This document shows positions 9,405 to 15,931 of a DNA stretch of 16,817 nt, piece after piece. Origin of the DNA: Cytophagales bacterium. GTDB lineage: Bacteria; Bacteroidota; Bacteroidia; Cytophagales; Cyclobacteriaceae. The stretch lies in NCBI GenBank assembly GCA_003504855.1, contig DNZD01000209.1, positions 1 to 16,817 of the forward strand, in the 5' to 3' direction. Every line of letters starts with the position of its first letter. Positions within the stretch are counted from its first letter, which is position 1. The notes under the pieces were generated by a model. The model did no database searches. It saw only the letters and a list, made by a program, of their open reading frames with translations, and was not told the origin of the DNA. Made by a program: the position numbers and the translations under genes.

Positions 9405-10790
9405 TCAGAGCCCGTGTTTTTCCAGCCTGCGGTACAAAGAGGACCGGGTTAGTCCGAGTTCTGCAGCCGCCTGGGTAATGTTGCCATTGTATTTCTTGAG
9501 TACTTTCCGGATGAGGAGTTTCTCCACTTCATCCAGGTTGAACTGATCGAGGTTAATGGGTTGCTCTGTTTCTTTTCCGGTGACGGGATTGAAATTAAAA
9601 TCCTCCGGCTGGAGTACACTGTTGTTGGAAAGAATAACCGCCCGCTCAATGGCGTGCTGGAGTTCGCGGATGTTGCCCGGCCATGGATGTTTGTTCATGC
9701 GCGTCATGGCTCCGTCTGAAATGCGGGTAATGCTCTTTTGATATTTCTCCGCATAGTGTTTGAGAAAGTGCTGCGACAGGAGGGGAATGTCCTCCATGCG
9801 GTCGCGCAACGAAGGAATCTCGATCTCAATGGTATTCACCCGGTATAACAAATCCTGACGGAAACGGTTTTCTTTCACCATGTCGTAGAGCGGCATGTTG
9901 GTGGCACAGATCAATCGGATGTTGATGGGGGTTTCCTTATTGGCGCCCACCCGGCTCACGCGGCGGTTCTGCAACACGGTCAGCAACTTTGCCTGTAACG
10001 GCATAGACAGGTTTCCGATTTCATCCAAAAACAAAGTTCCGTTGTTGGCGATTTCAAAACGTCACGGGCGGTCTTCCTTGGCATCGGTAAAAGATCCACG
10101 CTTGTGGCCAAAGAGCTCGCTTTCAAATAAAGTCTCGGTGATCGATCCCAGGTCCACACCTACGAACGACTCTTTGCCGCGCGCGGAATTACTGTGAATG
10201 GCCCGTGCGATCAACTCTTTGCCAGTACCGTTTTCACCCAGAATCAGCACGTTGGCATCGGTATGGGCCACGCGGTCGATCGTTTGAAAGATCCTTTGCA
10301 TGGCAGCACTCTGTCCGATGATATCCTTGTATCGGTCATTGACCGCCTGGTTGATTTCCTGGTTCTTGATTTTCAGGGTGTGCACCTCATCGCGGGTTTC
10401 GCGCAGACGCATGGAAGAGTATAACGTAGCCAGGAGTTTCTCATTCTCCCAGGGCTTCAAGACAAAGTCAGTAGCGCCGGCTTTGATGGCCTTGACTGCC
10501 ATCTGCACATCGCCATAGGCGGTGATCAGCACCACAACGGCAGATGGATCAATCTGCAGGATTTTTTCCAGCCAATAATAGCCTTCGCTGCCGCTACTCA
10601 CATCCTTCGTAAAGTTCATGTCCAGCAGGATCACATCGTAATCCTCGTTGTTCATGAGGTTGGGGATGGCCTCGGGATTCTTCTCAATGTCCACCTGAGC
10701 AAAGTGACGTTTCAGGTGCATCTTGGCGGCCTTGAGCAGGTCTTCGTTGTCGTCGACGATGAGAATCTTTCCGTGCTTTTGGTCGGTCAT
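9405..10790 (-). pseudogene. NtrC-family sigma54-dependent response regulator interrupted by one in-frame TGA
   Basis: The frame from ATG 10790 to TGA 9405 would encode 461 residues but carries a TGA at 10064-10062 (codon 243). Before it: a receiver domain with the acidic pair D13/D14, phospho-acceptor D57, T90 and K112, then a sigma54-type AAA+ domain with Walker A GENGTGKE (185-192) and a GSFTDA loop (232-237) in the place of GAFTGA. After it, in the same frame: RFEIANNGTLFLDE with Walker B, FRQDLLYR, and a C-terminal Fis-type helix-turn-helix ending in SSLYRRLEKHGL. The family usually has Gly between DRP and RFE, so TGA replaces GGA by one base (A instead of C on the + strand at 10064). 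If real, the product is a 242-residue fragment without Walker B or DNA binding. A restart at 10034 would use TTG inside Walker B and is unlikely. A base-call error is equally possible, in which case this is an intact regulator. Confidence 0.85.
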
Positions 10791-10904
10791 GATCGGTGGG
10801 TTTTAGGTTCCTGAGGGGGCATTTCGCAAAGTTGATACCGCATTATTTAAACCCGTTTAGGGCGCTTCTTTTGGCTTTTTTCTATTCGATAGTGAGCAAG
10901 ATGC

Positions 10905-10918
10905 GTCCGTTATCGGAC
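10905..10918. promoter_or_regulatory. Operator 1 (palindrome) upstream of the adaptor gene
   Basis: GTCCG-TTAT-CGGAC is a perfect 5-bp inverted repeat with a 4-bp centre. It fits the pattern GTYCR-N4-YGRAC shared by two other palindromes in this window. Its centre is 20 bp from operator 2 and 72 bp from the GG of the -24 element, which puts both sites on about the same DNA face. This position suits an upstream activating site for an NtrC-family dimer. The binding protein is inferred from the adjacent regulator gene. Confidence 0.6.
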
Positions 10919-10924
10919 ATATAC

Positions 10925-10938
10925 GTTCACCTTTGAAC
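10925..10938. promoter_or_regulatory. Operator 2 (palindrome) upstream of the adaptor gene
   Basis: GTTCA-CCTT-TGAAC is a perfect inverted repeat that extends one more pair on each side (C at 10924, G at 10939). It has the same GTYCR-N4-YGRAC form as operator 1 and as the palindrome at 13238-13251, with which it shares both half-sites exactly. Its centre is 52 bp upstream of the -24 GG. Confidence 0.65.
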
Positions 10939-10942
10939 GAGG

Positions 10943-10966
10943 AAAATCCAAAAAAGATAACTTTTT
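10943..10966. promoter_or_regulatory. A/T tracts between operators and promoter
   Basis: AAAA (10943-10946), AAAAAA (10950-10955) and TTTTT (10962-10966) follow each other at roughly helical spacing, and AAAAAG-ATAA-CTTTTT (10951-10966) is itself an inverted repeat. Such tracts bend DNA and could bring an activator bound upstream into contact with the polymerase, the job IHF does at many sigma54 promoters. No convincing IHF consensus was seen. Confidence 0.3.
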
Positions 10967-10980
10967 GTGCGAATTCCCCG

Positions 10981-10999
10981 TTGGCACGGTAGTTGGCAA
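10981..10999 (+). promoter_or_regulatory. Sigma54-like -24/-12 promoter of the adaptor-ATPase operon
   Basis: TTGGCACG (10981-10988) matches the -24 element, and TTGG (10993-10996) sits where the -12 TTGC should be. The spacing from GG to the -12 pair is the canonical 10 bp, but the final C is G; an alternative reading uses the GC one base further on with 11-bp spacing. The expected start is near 11008, giving a leader of about 28 nt before the ATG at 11036. The gene for a sigma54 activator is divergent to it and two palindromes lie 50-75 bp upstream, which strengthens the call. Confidence 0.6.
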
Positions 11000-11035
11000 T
11001 AGCCTACCGTCAATCCGACTGTTAACGTATCGCGC

Positions 11036-12286
11036 ATGGATAAGAAAATTGAAAAGAAGAACTGGACGCTAAAGAAGATCGCTACCTATGGCGGTATTGC
11101 CTTGTTTGTCGGATTTGTGGTTTGGCAATTCATTTTTGCCGACCGTCGTCAAAAGTTGGTCATCGAAAAAGACAAGATCACGATCTCGGAAGTTCGCCGG
11201 GGTGAGTTCAAGGAATATATCCCTCAAACAGGTACTGTAGCACCTCGCCGCACGGTTTTTTTGGATGCCATTGAAGGAGGTAATATCAAGCGTATTGTGC
11301 GGGAAAGTGGTGCCATGTTGAAGAAGGGTGATGTGATCATGGAGATATCCAACCTCAACCGGGAGATTGCTGTACTTGATCAGGAATCAAACCTGACCCA
11401 GAGTATCAACCGTACCCGCGACACCCGCCTGACCATCAACCAGAATGCGCTGCGCCAACAGGAGAGCCTGATCACCATCGACAATGCCCTGGCTACACTG
11501 AAGCCAAAATATGAGCGTCAGAAGCAGATGTATGAAAAGAAGCTGATCGCCCGCCAGGAATTTGAGCAGACCGAAGCAGACTACTTTGCCAACCTCAAGC
11601 GCCGTGACATCACGTACCGTGCTTTTCAGATAGACTCCATCAGCCGCACCAACCAGATCCGGCAACTGGACGAGTCCGAACGCAAACTGCTGCTCAGCCT
11701 CGAAGGGGTGGGTAAGATCCTTGATAACCTGATCGTCCGCGCTCCGATCGATGGCCAGTTGTCTACGCCGCACTGGGAAGTAGGGCAAGCCGTTACCATG
11801 GGCCAACGGGTAGGGCAGGTGGACATAGTTGGAGAATACAAAGTACGTGTACCTATTGACGAATTATACCTGCCACGGATTTCTATTGGACTGCATGCAA
11901 CGACTGATCTTGCCGGCAGGACGTATAACCTGGTAATCACTTATAATTACCCGACCGTAACAGCCGGCCGCTTTGAAGTAGAAATGGAATTTGTCGGCGA
12001 GACCCCCAAAGGCATCCGGCCCGGGCAATCGCTCAGGTTGCGGATCGAGTTGGGTCAGTCCTCCGAGGAATTGTTGTTGCCGATGGGTGGTTTCTACAAG
12101 GATACCGGTGGCAATGAGATATTTGTGCTGGATGCCGAAAACCATGCCGTGCGACGCAAAATCAAGCTGGGCCGCAAGATGGGCAGTGAGTTCTTTGAAG
12201 TGCTCGAAGGGCTGAAGCCAGGCGAAAAGGTGATTACTTCCTCTTATGAGAATTTTGGCCAAAGTGAAGTTTTACTCCTTAAATAG
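11036..12286 (+). CDS. Periplasmic adaptor (membrane fusion) protein of an ABC efflux system, HlyD/MacA-like
   Basis: 416 residues. A short Lys-rich cytoplasmic N-terminus leads to one membrane helix (~16-35), with no lipobox. Residues ~55-107 form the first half of a biotinyl-lipoyl-like domain (GEFKEYIPQTGTV, then a GAMLKKGDVIMEI turn). Residues ~108-225 are a Gln/Lys/Glu-rich helical hairpin, expected to be coiled coil, that would reach an outer-membrane channel. The lipoyl half returns at LIVRAPIDGQLS, followed by a beta-barrel domain and a membrane-proximal domain ending near EGLKPGEKVI. The protein would link the inner-membrane ATPase/permease to a TolC-type channel, which is not in the window. 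It is first in the operon, 111 nt before the ATPase gene with no hairpin between. No Shine-Dalgarno sequence precedes the ATG. Confidence 0.92.
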   Translation: MDKKIEKKNWTLKKIATYGGIALFVGFVVWQFIFADRRQKLVIEKDKITISEVRRGEFKEYIPQTGTVAPRRTVFLDAIEGGNIKRIVRESGAMLKKGDVIMEISNLNREIAVLDQESNLTQSINRTRDTRLTINQNALRQQESLITIDNALATLKPKYERQKQMYEKKLIARQEFEQTEADYFANLKRRDITYRAFQIDSISRTNQIRQLDESERKLLLSLEGVGKILDNLIVRAPIDGQLSTPHWEVGQAVTMGQRVGQVDIVGEYKVRVPIDELYLPRISIGLHATTDLAGRTYNLVITYNYPTVTAGRFEVEMEFVGETPKGIRPGQSLRLRIELGQSSEELLLPMGGFYKDTGGNEIFVLDAENHAVRRKIKLGRKMGSEFFEVLEGLKPGEKVITSSYENFGQSEVLLLK

Positions 12287-12397
12287 TGCAACCCTTTGAC
12301 AATAAAAGCGTCTAATGTCTTGTAACCCTGAAAAGAAAACCAAGTATTCATACAACTAATTCATCCATTCCCTCATCTAACCACTAACACGACAAAT

Positions 12398-13087
12398 ATG
12401 ATCCGTTTAAAGAACCTGGAGAAAGTGTACACCACCGAAGAAGTGGAAACCACCGCCCTCAACAGCATCAACCTGGAGATCAAGGATGGTGAATTTGTGG
12501 CCATCATGGGCCCGTCAGGATGTGGTAAATCAACCTTGCTTAACATCCTTGGCTTGCTGGACAACCCCAGTGGCGGCGAGTATCACTTCGGTGAGCACGA
12601 AGTAGCCAAGTACAGCGAACGCCAGCGCGCCCAGTTGCGCAAGGGATCGATTGGCTTTGTGTTTCAAAGCTTCAACCTGATTGATGAGTTGACCGTGTTT
12701 GAAAATGTGGAGCTTCCCTTGTTGTACATGAAGGTGCCCGCCAACGAGCGCAAGCAACGTGTAGAAGAGGTATTGGAGCGCATGAACATCATGCACCGCC
12801 GTAACCACTTCCCCCAGCAGTTGTCGGGTGGTCAGCAGCAGCGTGTGGCCATTTCCCGCGCCATTGTGGCCAAACCCAAAGTGATCCTGGCGGATGAACC
12901 GACCGGTAACCTGGATTCGGCCAACGGTGAAGAAGTAATGAAATTGTTGTCTCAATTGAATGAGGAGGGCACTACCATCGTGATGGTAACGCACTCTCCC
13001 TACGATGCCAACTACGCCCACCGCATCGTCAACCTGTTTGACGGCAAGGTGGTAACCGAGAACATCAAAGAGCATTTCCATATCTAG
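12398..13087 (+). CDS. ABC transporter ATP-binding protein, MacB/LolD type
   Basis: 229 residues, the usual length for a stand-alone subunit. All nucleotide-binding motifs are present: an aromatic Tyr at residue 11, Walker [10 protein letters not shown] (38-46), Q-loop [10 protein letters not shown], signature [14 protein letters not shown], Walker [14 protein letters not shown] and H-loop VTHSP. The [22 protein letters not shown] form is typical of the MacB/LolD/FtsE group, which powers FtsX-type permeases by mechanotransmission rather than classic substrate passage. It should pair with the 802-aa permease downstream and perhaps with the partial one. The 111-nt gap from the adaptor gene has no convincing terminator or promoter, so both are probably on one transcript. 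Transcription is expected to end at the hairpin at 13168-13207. Confidence 0.95.
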   Translation: MIRLKNLEKVYTTEEVETTALNSINLEIKDGEFVAIMGPSGCGKSTLLNILGLLDNPSGGEYHFGEHEVAKYSERQRAQLRKGSIGFVFQSFNLIDELTVFENVELPLLYMKVPANERKQRVEEVLERMNIMHRRNHFPQQLSGGQQQRVAISRAIVAKPKVILADEPTGNLDSANGEEVMKLLSQLNEEGTTIVMVTHSPYDANYAHRIVNLFDGKVVTENIKEHFHI

Positions 13088-13090
13088 GAA

Positions 13091-13132
13091 CCAGGAAGCC
13101 CCTGGCAAGACTTCAAGGTCACGCACCTTGAA
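13091..13132 (+). other. Two small hairpins just after the ATPase stop codon
   Basis: CCAGG-AAGCC-CCTGG (13091-13105) and TTCAAGGT-CACGC-ACCTTGAA (13112-13132, perfect 8-bp stem) follow the TAG at 13087 within 45 nt and precede the terminator. Neither has a T tract. They could protect the mRNA 3' end or be inert; no protein or RNA family is recognised. Confidence 0.45.
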
Positions 13133-13167
13133 TGCGTTCTTCATAGTTTAGGTTTAGGTTAGGTGTA

Positions 13168-13207
13168 AGGCCCGTTTGTTTCATCTGAGACAGACGGGCT
13201 TTATTGT
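13168..13207 (+). terminator. Rho-independent terminator after the ATPase gene
   Basis: A 13-bp stem, GCCCGTTTGTTTC (13170-13182) with GAGACAGACGGGC (13187-13199) including two G-T pairs, has an ATCT loop. Flanking A and T residues extend it, and TTTATTG follows. It would end the adaptor-ATPase transcript 80-120 nt past the ATPase stop and so separate it from the permease gene. Confidence 0.8.
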
Positions 13208-13225
13208 TTGTGAACCTCGTGGAAT

Positions 13226-13251
13226 CGAACAACTACTGTTCACGGGTGAAC
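13226..13251. promoter_or_regulatory. Operator upstream of the 802-aa permease gene, plus half-site
   Basis: GTTCA-CGGG-TGAAC (13238-13251) is a perfect palindrome, extending to TGTTCAC-GG-GTGAACA at 13237-13252, with the same half-sites as operator 2 ahead of the adaptor gene. A lone right half-site CGAAC (13226-13230) lies so that its full site would be centred 21 bp upstream. The distances to the GGCACG element downstream are 51 and 72 bp, against 52 and 72 bp ahead of the adaptor gene. Confidence 0.65.
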
Positions 13252-13292
13252 ACTGCATGGGTAATAAAGTGCGAAAGGCTTGCTGTTTGGTG

Positions 13293-13309
13293 AAGGCACG
13301 TATTTTGTC
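13293..13309 (+). promoter_or_regulatory. Sigma54-like promoter of the 802-aa permease gene
   Basis: GGCACG (13295-13300), four bases, then TTGT (13305-13308) reproduces the GGCACG-N4-TTG form and spacing found ahead of the adaptor gene. The bases before GG are AA rather than TT, and the -12 pair is GT rather than GC, so taken alone it is weak. The matched operator distances are what make it credible. The expected start is near 13320, leaving a leader of about 48 nt. Confidence 0.5.
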
Positions 13310-13335
13310 ATGGCTGCCGTGCAACCTCAGATGAA

Positions 13336-13354
13336 TTGGCACGTCTTATAGCAA
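13336..13354 (+). promoter_or_regulatory. Alternative -24-like element close to the permease start
   Basis: TTGGCACG (13336-13343) is a better -24 match, but the next GC pair (13351-13352) is 11 bp from GG instead of 10. Transcription from it would begin only about 4 nt before the ATG, and its distance from the operator (94 bp) is unlike the adaptor promoter. It may be a second promoter or chance. Confidence 0.2.
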
Positions 13355-13367
13355 ACCCGACCCCCGC

Positions 13368-15776
13368 ATGTTAAAGAATTACCTGTTGATCACTTTCCGC
13401 AGCCTGATGAAGAACAAGCTCTTCATCTTTATCAATGTGTTCGGCATGGGTATCGCCATCGCCTGCTGCATCGTTGCCTACCTCAATTGGGAGTATGCCG
13501 ACCAATGGGACAAGGTGCATGTCAACGCCGATAAGATTTACCGCGTACAGTTCTGGCGCGAGTTTCAGGGCAACCGGGAGAGGTACGGCATGGCGCCGAT
13601 GCCTTTGGCCAATTACATCAGACAGAATTTCAAGGAAGTGGATAAGACCGTCAGGGTCATGTCCGGCTATTCGGATATCCGGATTGGTGAGGAGGTCTTT
13701 GGGACCAACATTGCCTTCGTAGACTCGGCTTACTTTGACCTGTTCACCTATAAACTGAAAAGCGGTTCCTTTGCGGAACTCTATAATCCGGGAAAAATAT
13801 TTATCAGTGACGAACTGGCCCGGAAGTATTTCAACTCCGAGGATGTAGTAGGAAAGTCAATTACCCAGGTGGTGCTGGGCAAAGATGGCGTCCGACGTCC
13901 GAAGGAATTTGAAATCGGCGGCGTGTTTGAGTTGCCCCCGAACAACTCCAGCTTCCGCTATTTTGGTATGGTTACGTTGCTGGAGAATTTCTGGGACATT
14001 AACCTCGATCCGGACCTGTCAGAAACCAACTGGAAGCGGTGGACCCACGTGCTCTTTCTGCAGATCAATGATCCTTCGCGGGTAGCTGCCATCACACAAC
14101 AGCTTCAGCAATATGTGGAGCCGCAGAACAAAGTCCGGGAAGACTTTAAGGTGACCAGTTTTTACCTCGAGAATTTTGACGGGATGATGCGTCGCAACCG
14201 GGCCAACCCACGCCTGGACAGTGATTACCTGGGTGGCGGCATTCCGGATGAAGCGGTAACAGCTCCTTCCATTTTGGCAGGCATGCTCTTGCTGCTGGCT
14301 TGTTTCAATTTCACGAACACATCCATTGCCATTTCCAGCCGAAGATTAAAGGAGATCGGGATACGCAAAGTGATGGGAGGTATGCGAATGCAGCTCATCT
14401 TCCAGTTTCTAGGTGAGAACCTTGTCCTGTGCTTCTTTGGTTTGGTGGCAGGACTCCTGATGGCAGAGGTGTTGGTACCGGCTTATGATTCGTTATGGAC
14501 CTGGCTTGACCTCAATCTGACCTATGCCAACCACCTTGGATTTCTGGGATTCCTGGCCGGCCTGCTGGTGCTGACAGCGCTGATCGCCGGTTCTTATCCA
14601 TCTTTTTACATCACCAGCTTTGAGCCCGTCAGTATCCTGAAGGGAAAAGCAAAGTTTGGCGGTACCAGCTGGTTTACACGATTCCTCCTGGGCGGACAAT
14701 TTGTGATTTCGTTGACCATGATCATCACCGGGCTGGCCTTTTATCAGAACGGCGAGTACCAGCGTGACTATGACCTTGGCTACACCACCCATGGTGCAAT
14801 TTCAGTGCATGTGAATAATGAGGGTGCGTTCAATACCTATCGGGATGCGCTCATCTCGAACAAGGATATTACCCTGATCGCCGGAACCAAGAACCACGTT
14901 AATTTCAATTGGTACAACGACCCCGTGAAGTTTGAGTCGCTGCAGAAGGAGGTGGATATCATGGATATCGGCGACAACTACCTTGAAGCCATGGACATGA
15001 AGTTGGTGTCGGGCCGGAAATTCGAAAGGGACTCCGAGACGGACCGGAAGGAGTCTGTAATCGTAACGGAACAGTTTGTGCGGGAGTTTGGATGGACAGA
15101 CAACCCGATCGGGAAGCGCATTGTGTGGATGGATACCGTACAATTATTTGTGGTCGGTGTAGCCCAGGATGTATACGCCAGGGCACTGTGGATGCAGGTG
15201 CGTCCCATGATGTTCCGTTACATCAAGCCGGATAAGTACCAATTGCTTGTAGCGAAAATGGATCCTGCCAAGGTGAAGGAAGTCAATACGTTTATGGAGT
15301 CCAAGTGGAAAGAGGTGTTCCCGCTTGCGCAGTACAATGGCAGGATGATGGATGAGGAGATGCATGAAAGTAATGAGATCAATGCCAATGTGGTGACCAT
15401 GTTCGGTTTTCTTGGCTTCTTTGGCGCCTTGATGACCGGCATCGGCCTTTACACACTCGTTTCCCTGAATATTGTGAAGCGGATGAAAGAGATTGGGGTT
15501 CGTAAAGTATTGGGTGCTTCCCTGGGAAATATTGCCGGGGTGATCAATAAGGAATTCGTGATCAATATGTTGTTCTCTATGGTGGTCGGAGGTGCACTCG
15601 GCTACGGACTTACCTTCTGGCTGATGCAGTCCATCTGGGCCTACTACCTCGCCATTAATGCCGTCACCATCATTATTTCCGTAACAGCCATGGTATTCAT
15701 TGCGATATCGGCGGTAGGATATAAAACGGTGGCTACGGCCTCCCTGAATCCTACCAAGACCTTGCGCGACGAATAA
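13368..15776 (+). CDS. FtsX/MacB-like ABC transporter permease, two-repeat form
   Basis: 802 residues, the usual size of the large Bacteroidota MacB-like permeases. Layout: membrane helix ~19-39, a periplasmic MacB-type domain (~42-295), three helices (~301-322, ~345-367, ~386-408), a short link, then a second copy with a helix (~438-460), a second periplasmic domain (~465-670) and three final helices (~675-795). Each half has the FtsX coupling motif at the membrane edge, RRLKEIGIRKVMGG (~325) and KRMKEIGVRKVLGA (~704), which contacts the ATPase. No ATPase domain is fused, so it depends on a separate subunit, probably the MacB/LolD-type one just upstream. The MLKNYL start is typical of the family. 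It has its own operator and promoter and is followed by a strong terminator. The substrate (peptide, lipid or antibiotic) cannot be told. Confidence 0.92.
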   Translation: MLKNYLLITFRSLMKNKLFIFINVFGMGIAIACCIVAYLNWEYADQWDKVHVNADKIYRVQFWREFQGNRERYGMAPMPLANYIRQNFKEVDKTVRVMSGYSDIRIGEEVFGTNIAFVDSAYFDLFTYKLKSGSFAELYNPGKIFISDELARKYFNSEDVVGKSITQVVLGKDGVRRPKEFEIGGVFELPPNNSSFRYFGMVTLLENFWDINLDPDLSETNWKRWTHVLFLQINDPSRVAAITQQLQQYVEPQNKVREDFKVTSFYLENFDGMMRRNRANPRLDSDYLGGGIPDEAVTAPSILAGMLLLLACFNFTNTSIAISSRRLKEIGIRKVMGGMRMQLIFQFLGENLVLCFFGLVAGLLMAEVLVPAYDSLWTWLDLNLTYANHLGFLGFLAGLLVLTALIAGSYPSFYITSFEPVSILKGKAKFGGTSWFTRFLLGGQFVISLTMIITGLAFYQNGEYQRDYDLGYTTHGAISVHVNNEGAFNTYRDALISNKDITLIAGTKNHVNFNWYNDPVKFESLQKEVDIMDIGDNYLEAMDMKLVSGRKFERDSETDRKESVIVTEQFVREFGWTDNPIGKRIVWMDTVQLFVVGVAQDVYARALWMQVRPMMFRYIKPDKYQLLVAKMDPAKVKEVNTFMESKWKEVFPLAQYNGRMMDEEMHESNEINANVVTMFGFLGFFGALMTGIGLYTLVSLNIVKRMKEIGVRKVLGASLGNIAGVINKEFVINMLFSMVVGGALGYGLTFWLMQSIWAYYLAINAVTIIISVTAMVFIAISAVGYKTVATASLNPTKTLRDE

Positions 15777-15795
15777 CCGATATTAGAAACTATAA

Positions 15796-15842
15796 GGATA
15801 CTAACCGAAGTATGTTTGCTTCGGTTTGGTATCCTTTTTTTT
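15796..15842 (+). terminator. Rho-independent terminator after the 802-aa permease gene
   Basis: GGATAC (15796-15801) and AACCGAAG (15803-15810) pair with CTTCGGTT (15819-15826) and GTATCC (15829-15834), with a small bulge between the two helices and an 8-nt loop, followed by eight T residues (15835-15842). It is a strong terminator 20 nt past the stop codon. Confidence 0.88.
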
Positions 15843-15931
15843 GCTTCGGGGAATGATGAAAAAAAGTTTTCGAATTGGAGTAACCATTTGACCCGGCAGG
15901 TCGTCTTACTGTCAACCCATCACATCTACCC

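Noticed and set aside
9405..10034. A separate 209-aa gene for the C-terminal half of the regulator.
   Set aside because: The start would be a TTG inside the Walker B strand, in the same frame as the upstream half and with no ribosome-binding sequence. It is the remainder of an interrupted gene.
10062..10064. TGA read as glycine (recoded genetic code) or as selenocysteine.
   Set aside because: Glycine is coded by GGN throughout and this is the only internal TGA noticed across the genes; a recoded genome would show many. TGA also ends the gene at 8040 and the regulator at 9405. No convincing SECIS-like hairpin follows, and a conserved structural glycine is not a place for selenocysteine.
10800..10850. 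Bacteroidota-type -7 element (AACTTTG on the - strand) for the regulator-kinase operon.
   Set aside because: It lacks the leading TA and a clear -33 TTTG at proper distance, so it is too weak to annotate.
12300..12340. Possible vegetative promoter (TTGACA-like) between adaptor and ATPase genes.
   Set aside because: No well-spaced partner element matching either the general or the Bacteroidota consensus was found, and no terminator precedes it.
13147..13164. Telomere-like TTTAGG repeats.
   Set aside because: Only about two and a half copies, in a bacterial intergenic region just ahead of a terminator; this fits chance.
13257..13334. Short ORF of about 25 codons between the operator and the permease gene.
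   Set aside because: It overlaps the proposed promoter, has no ribosome-binding sequence and no recognisable protein features.
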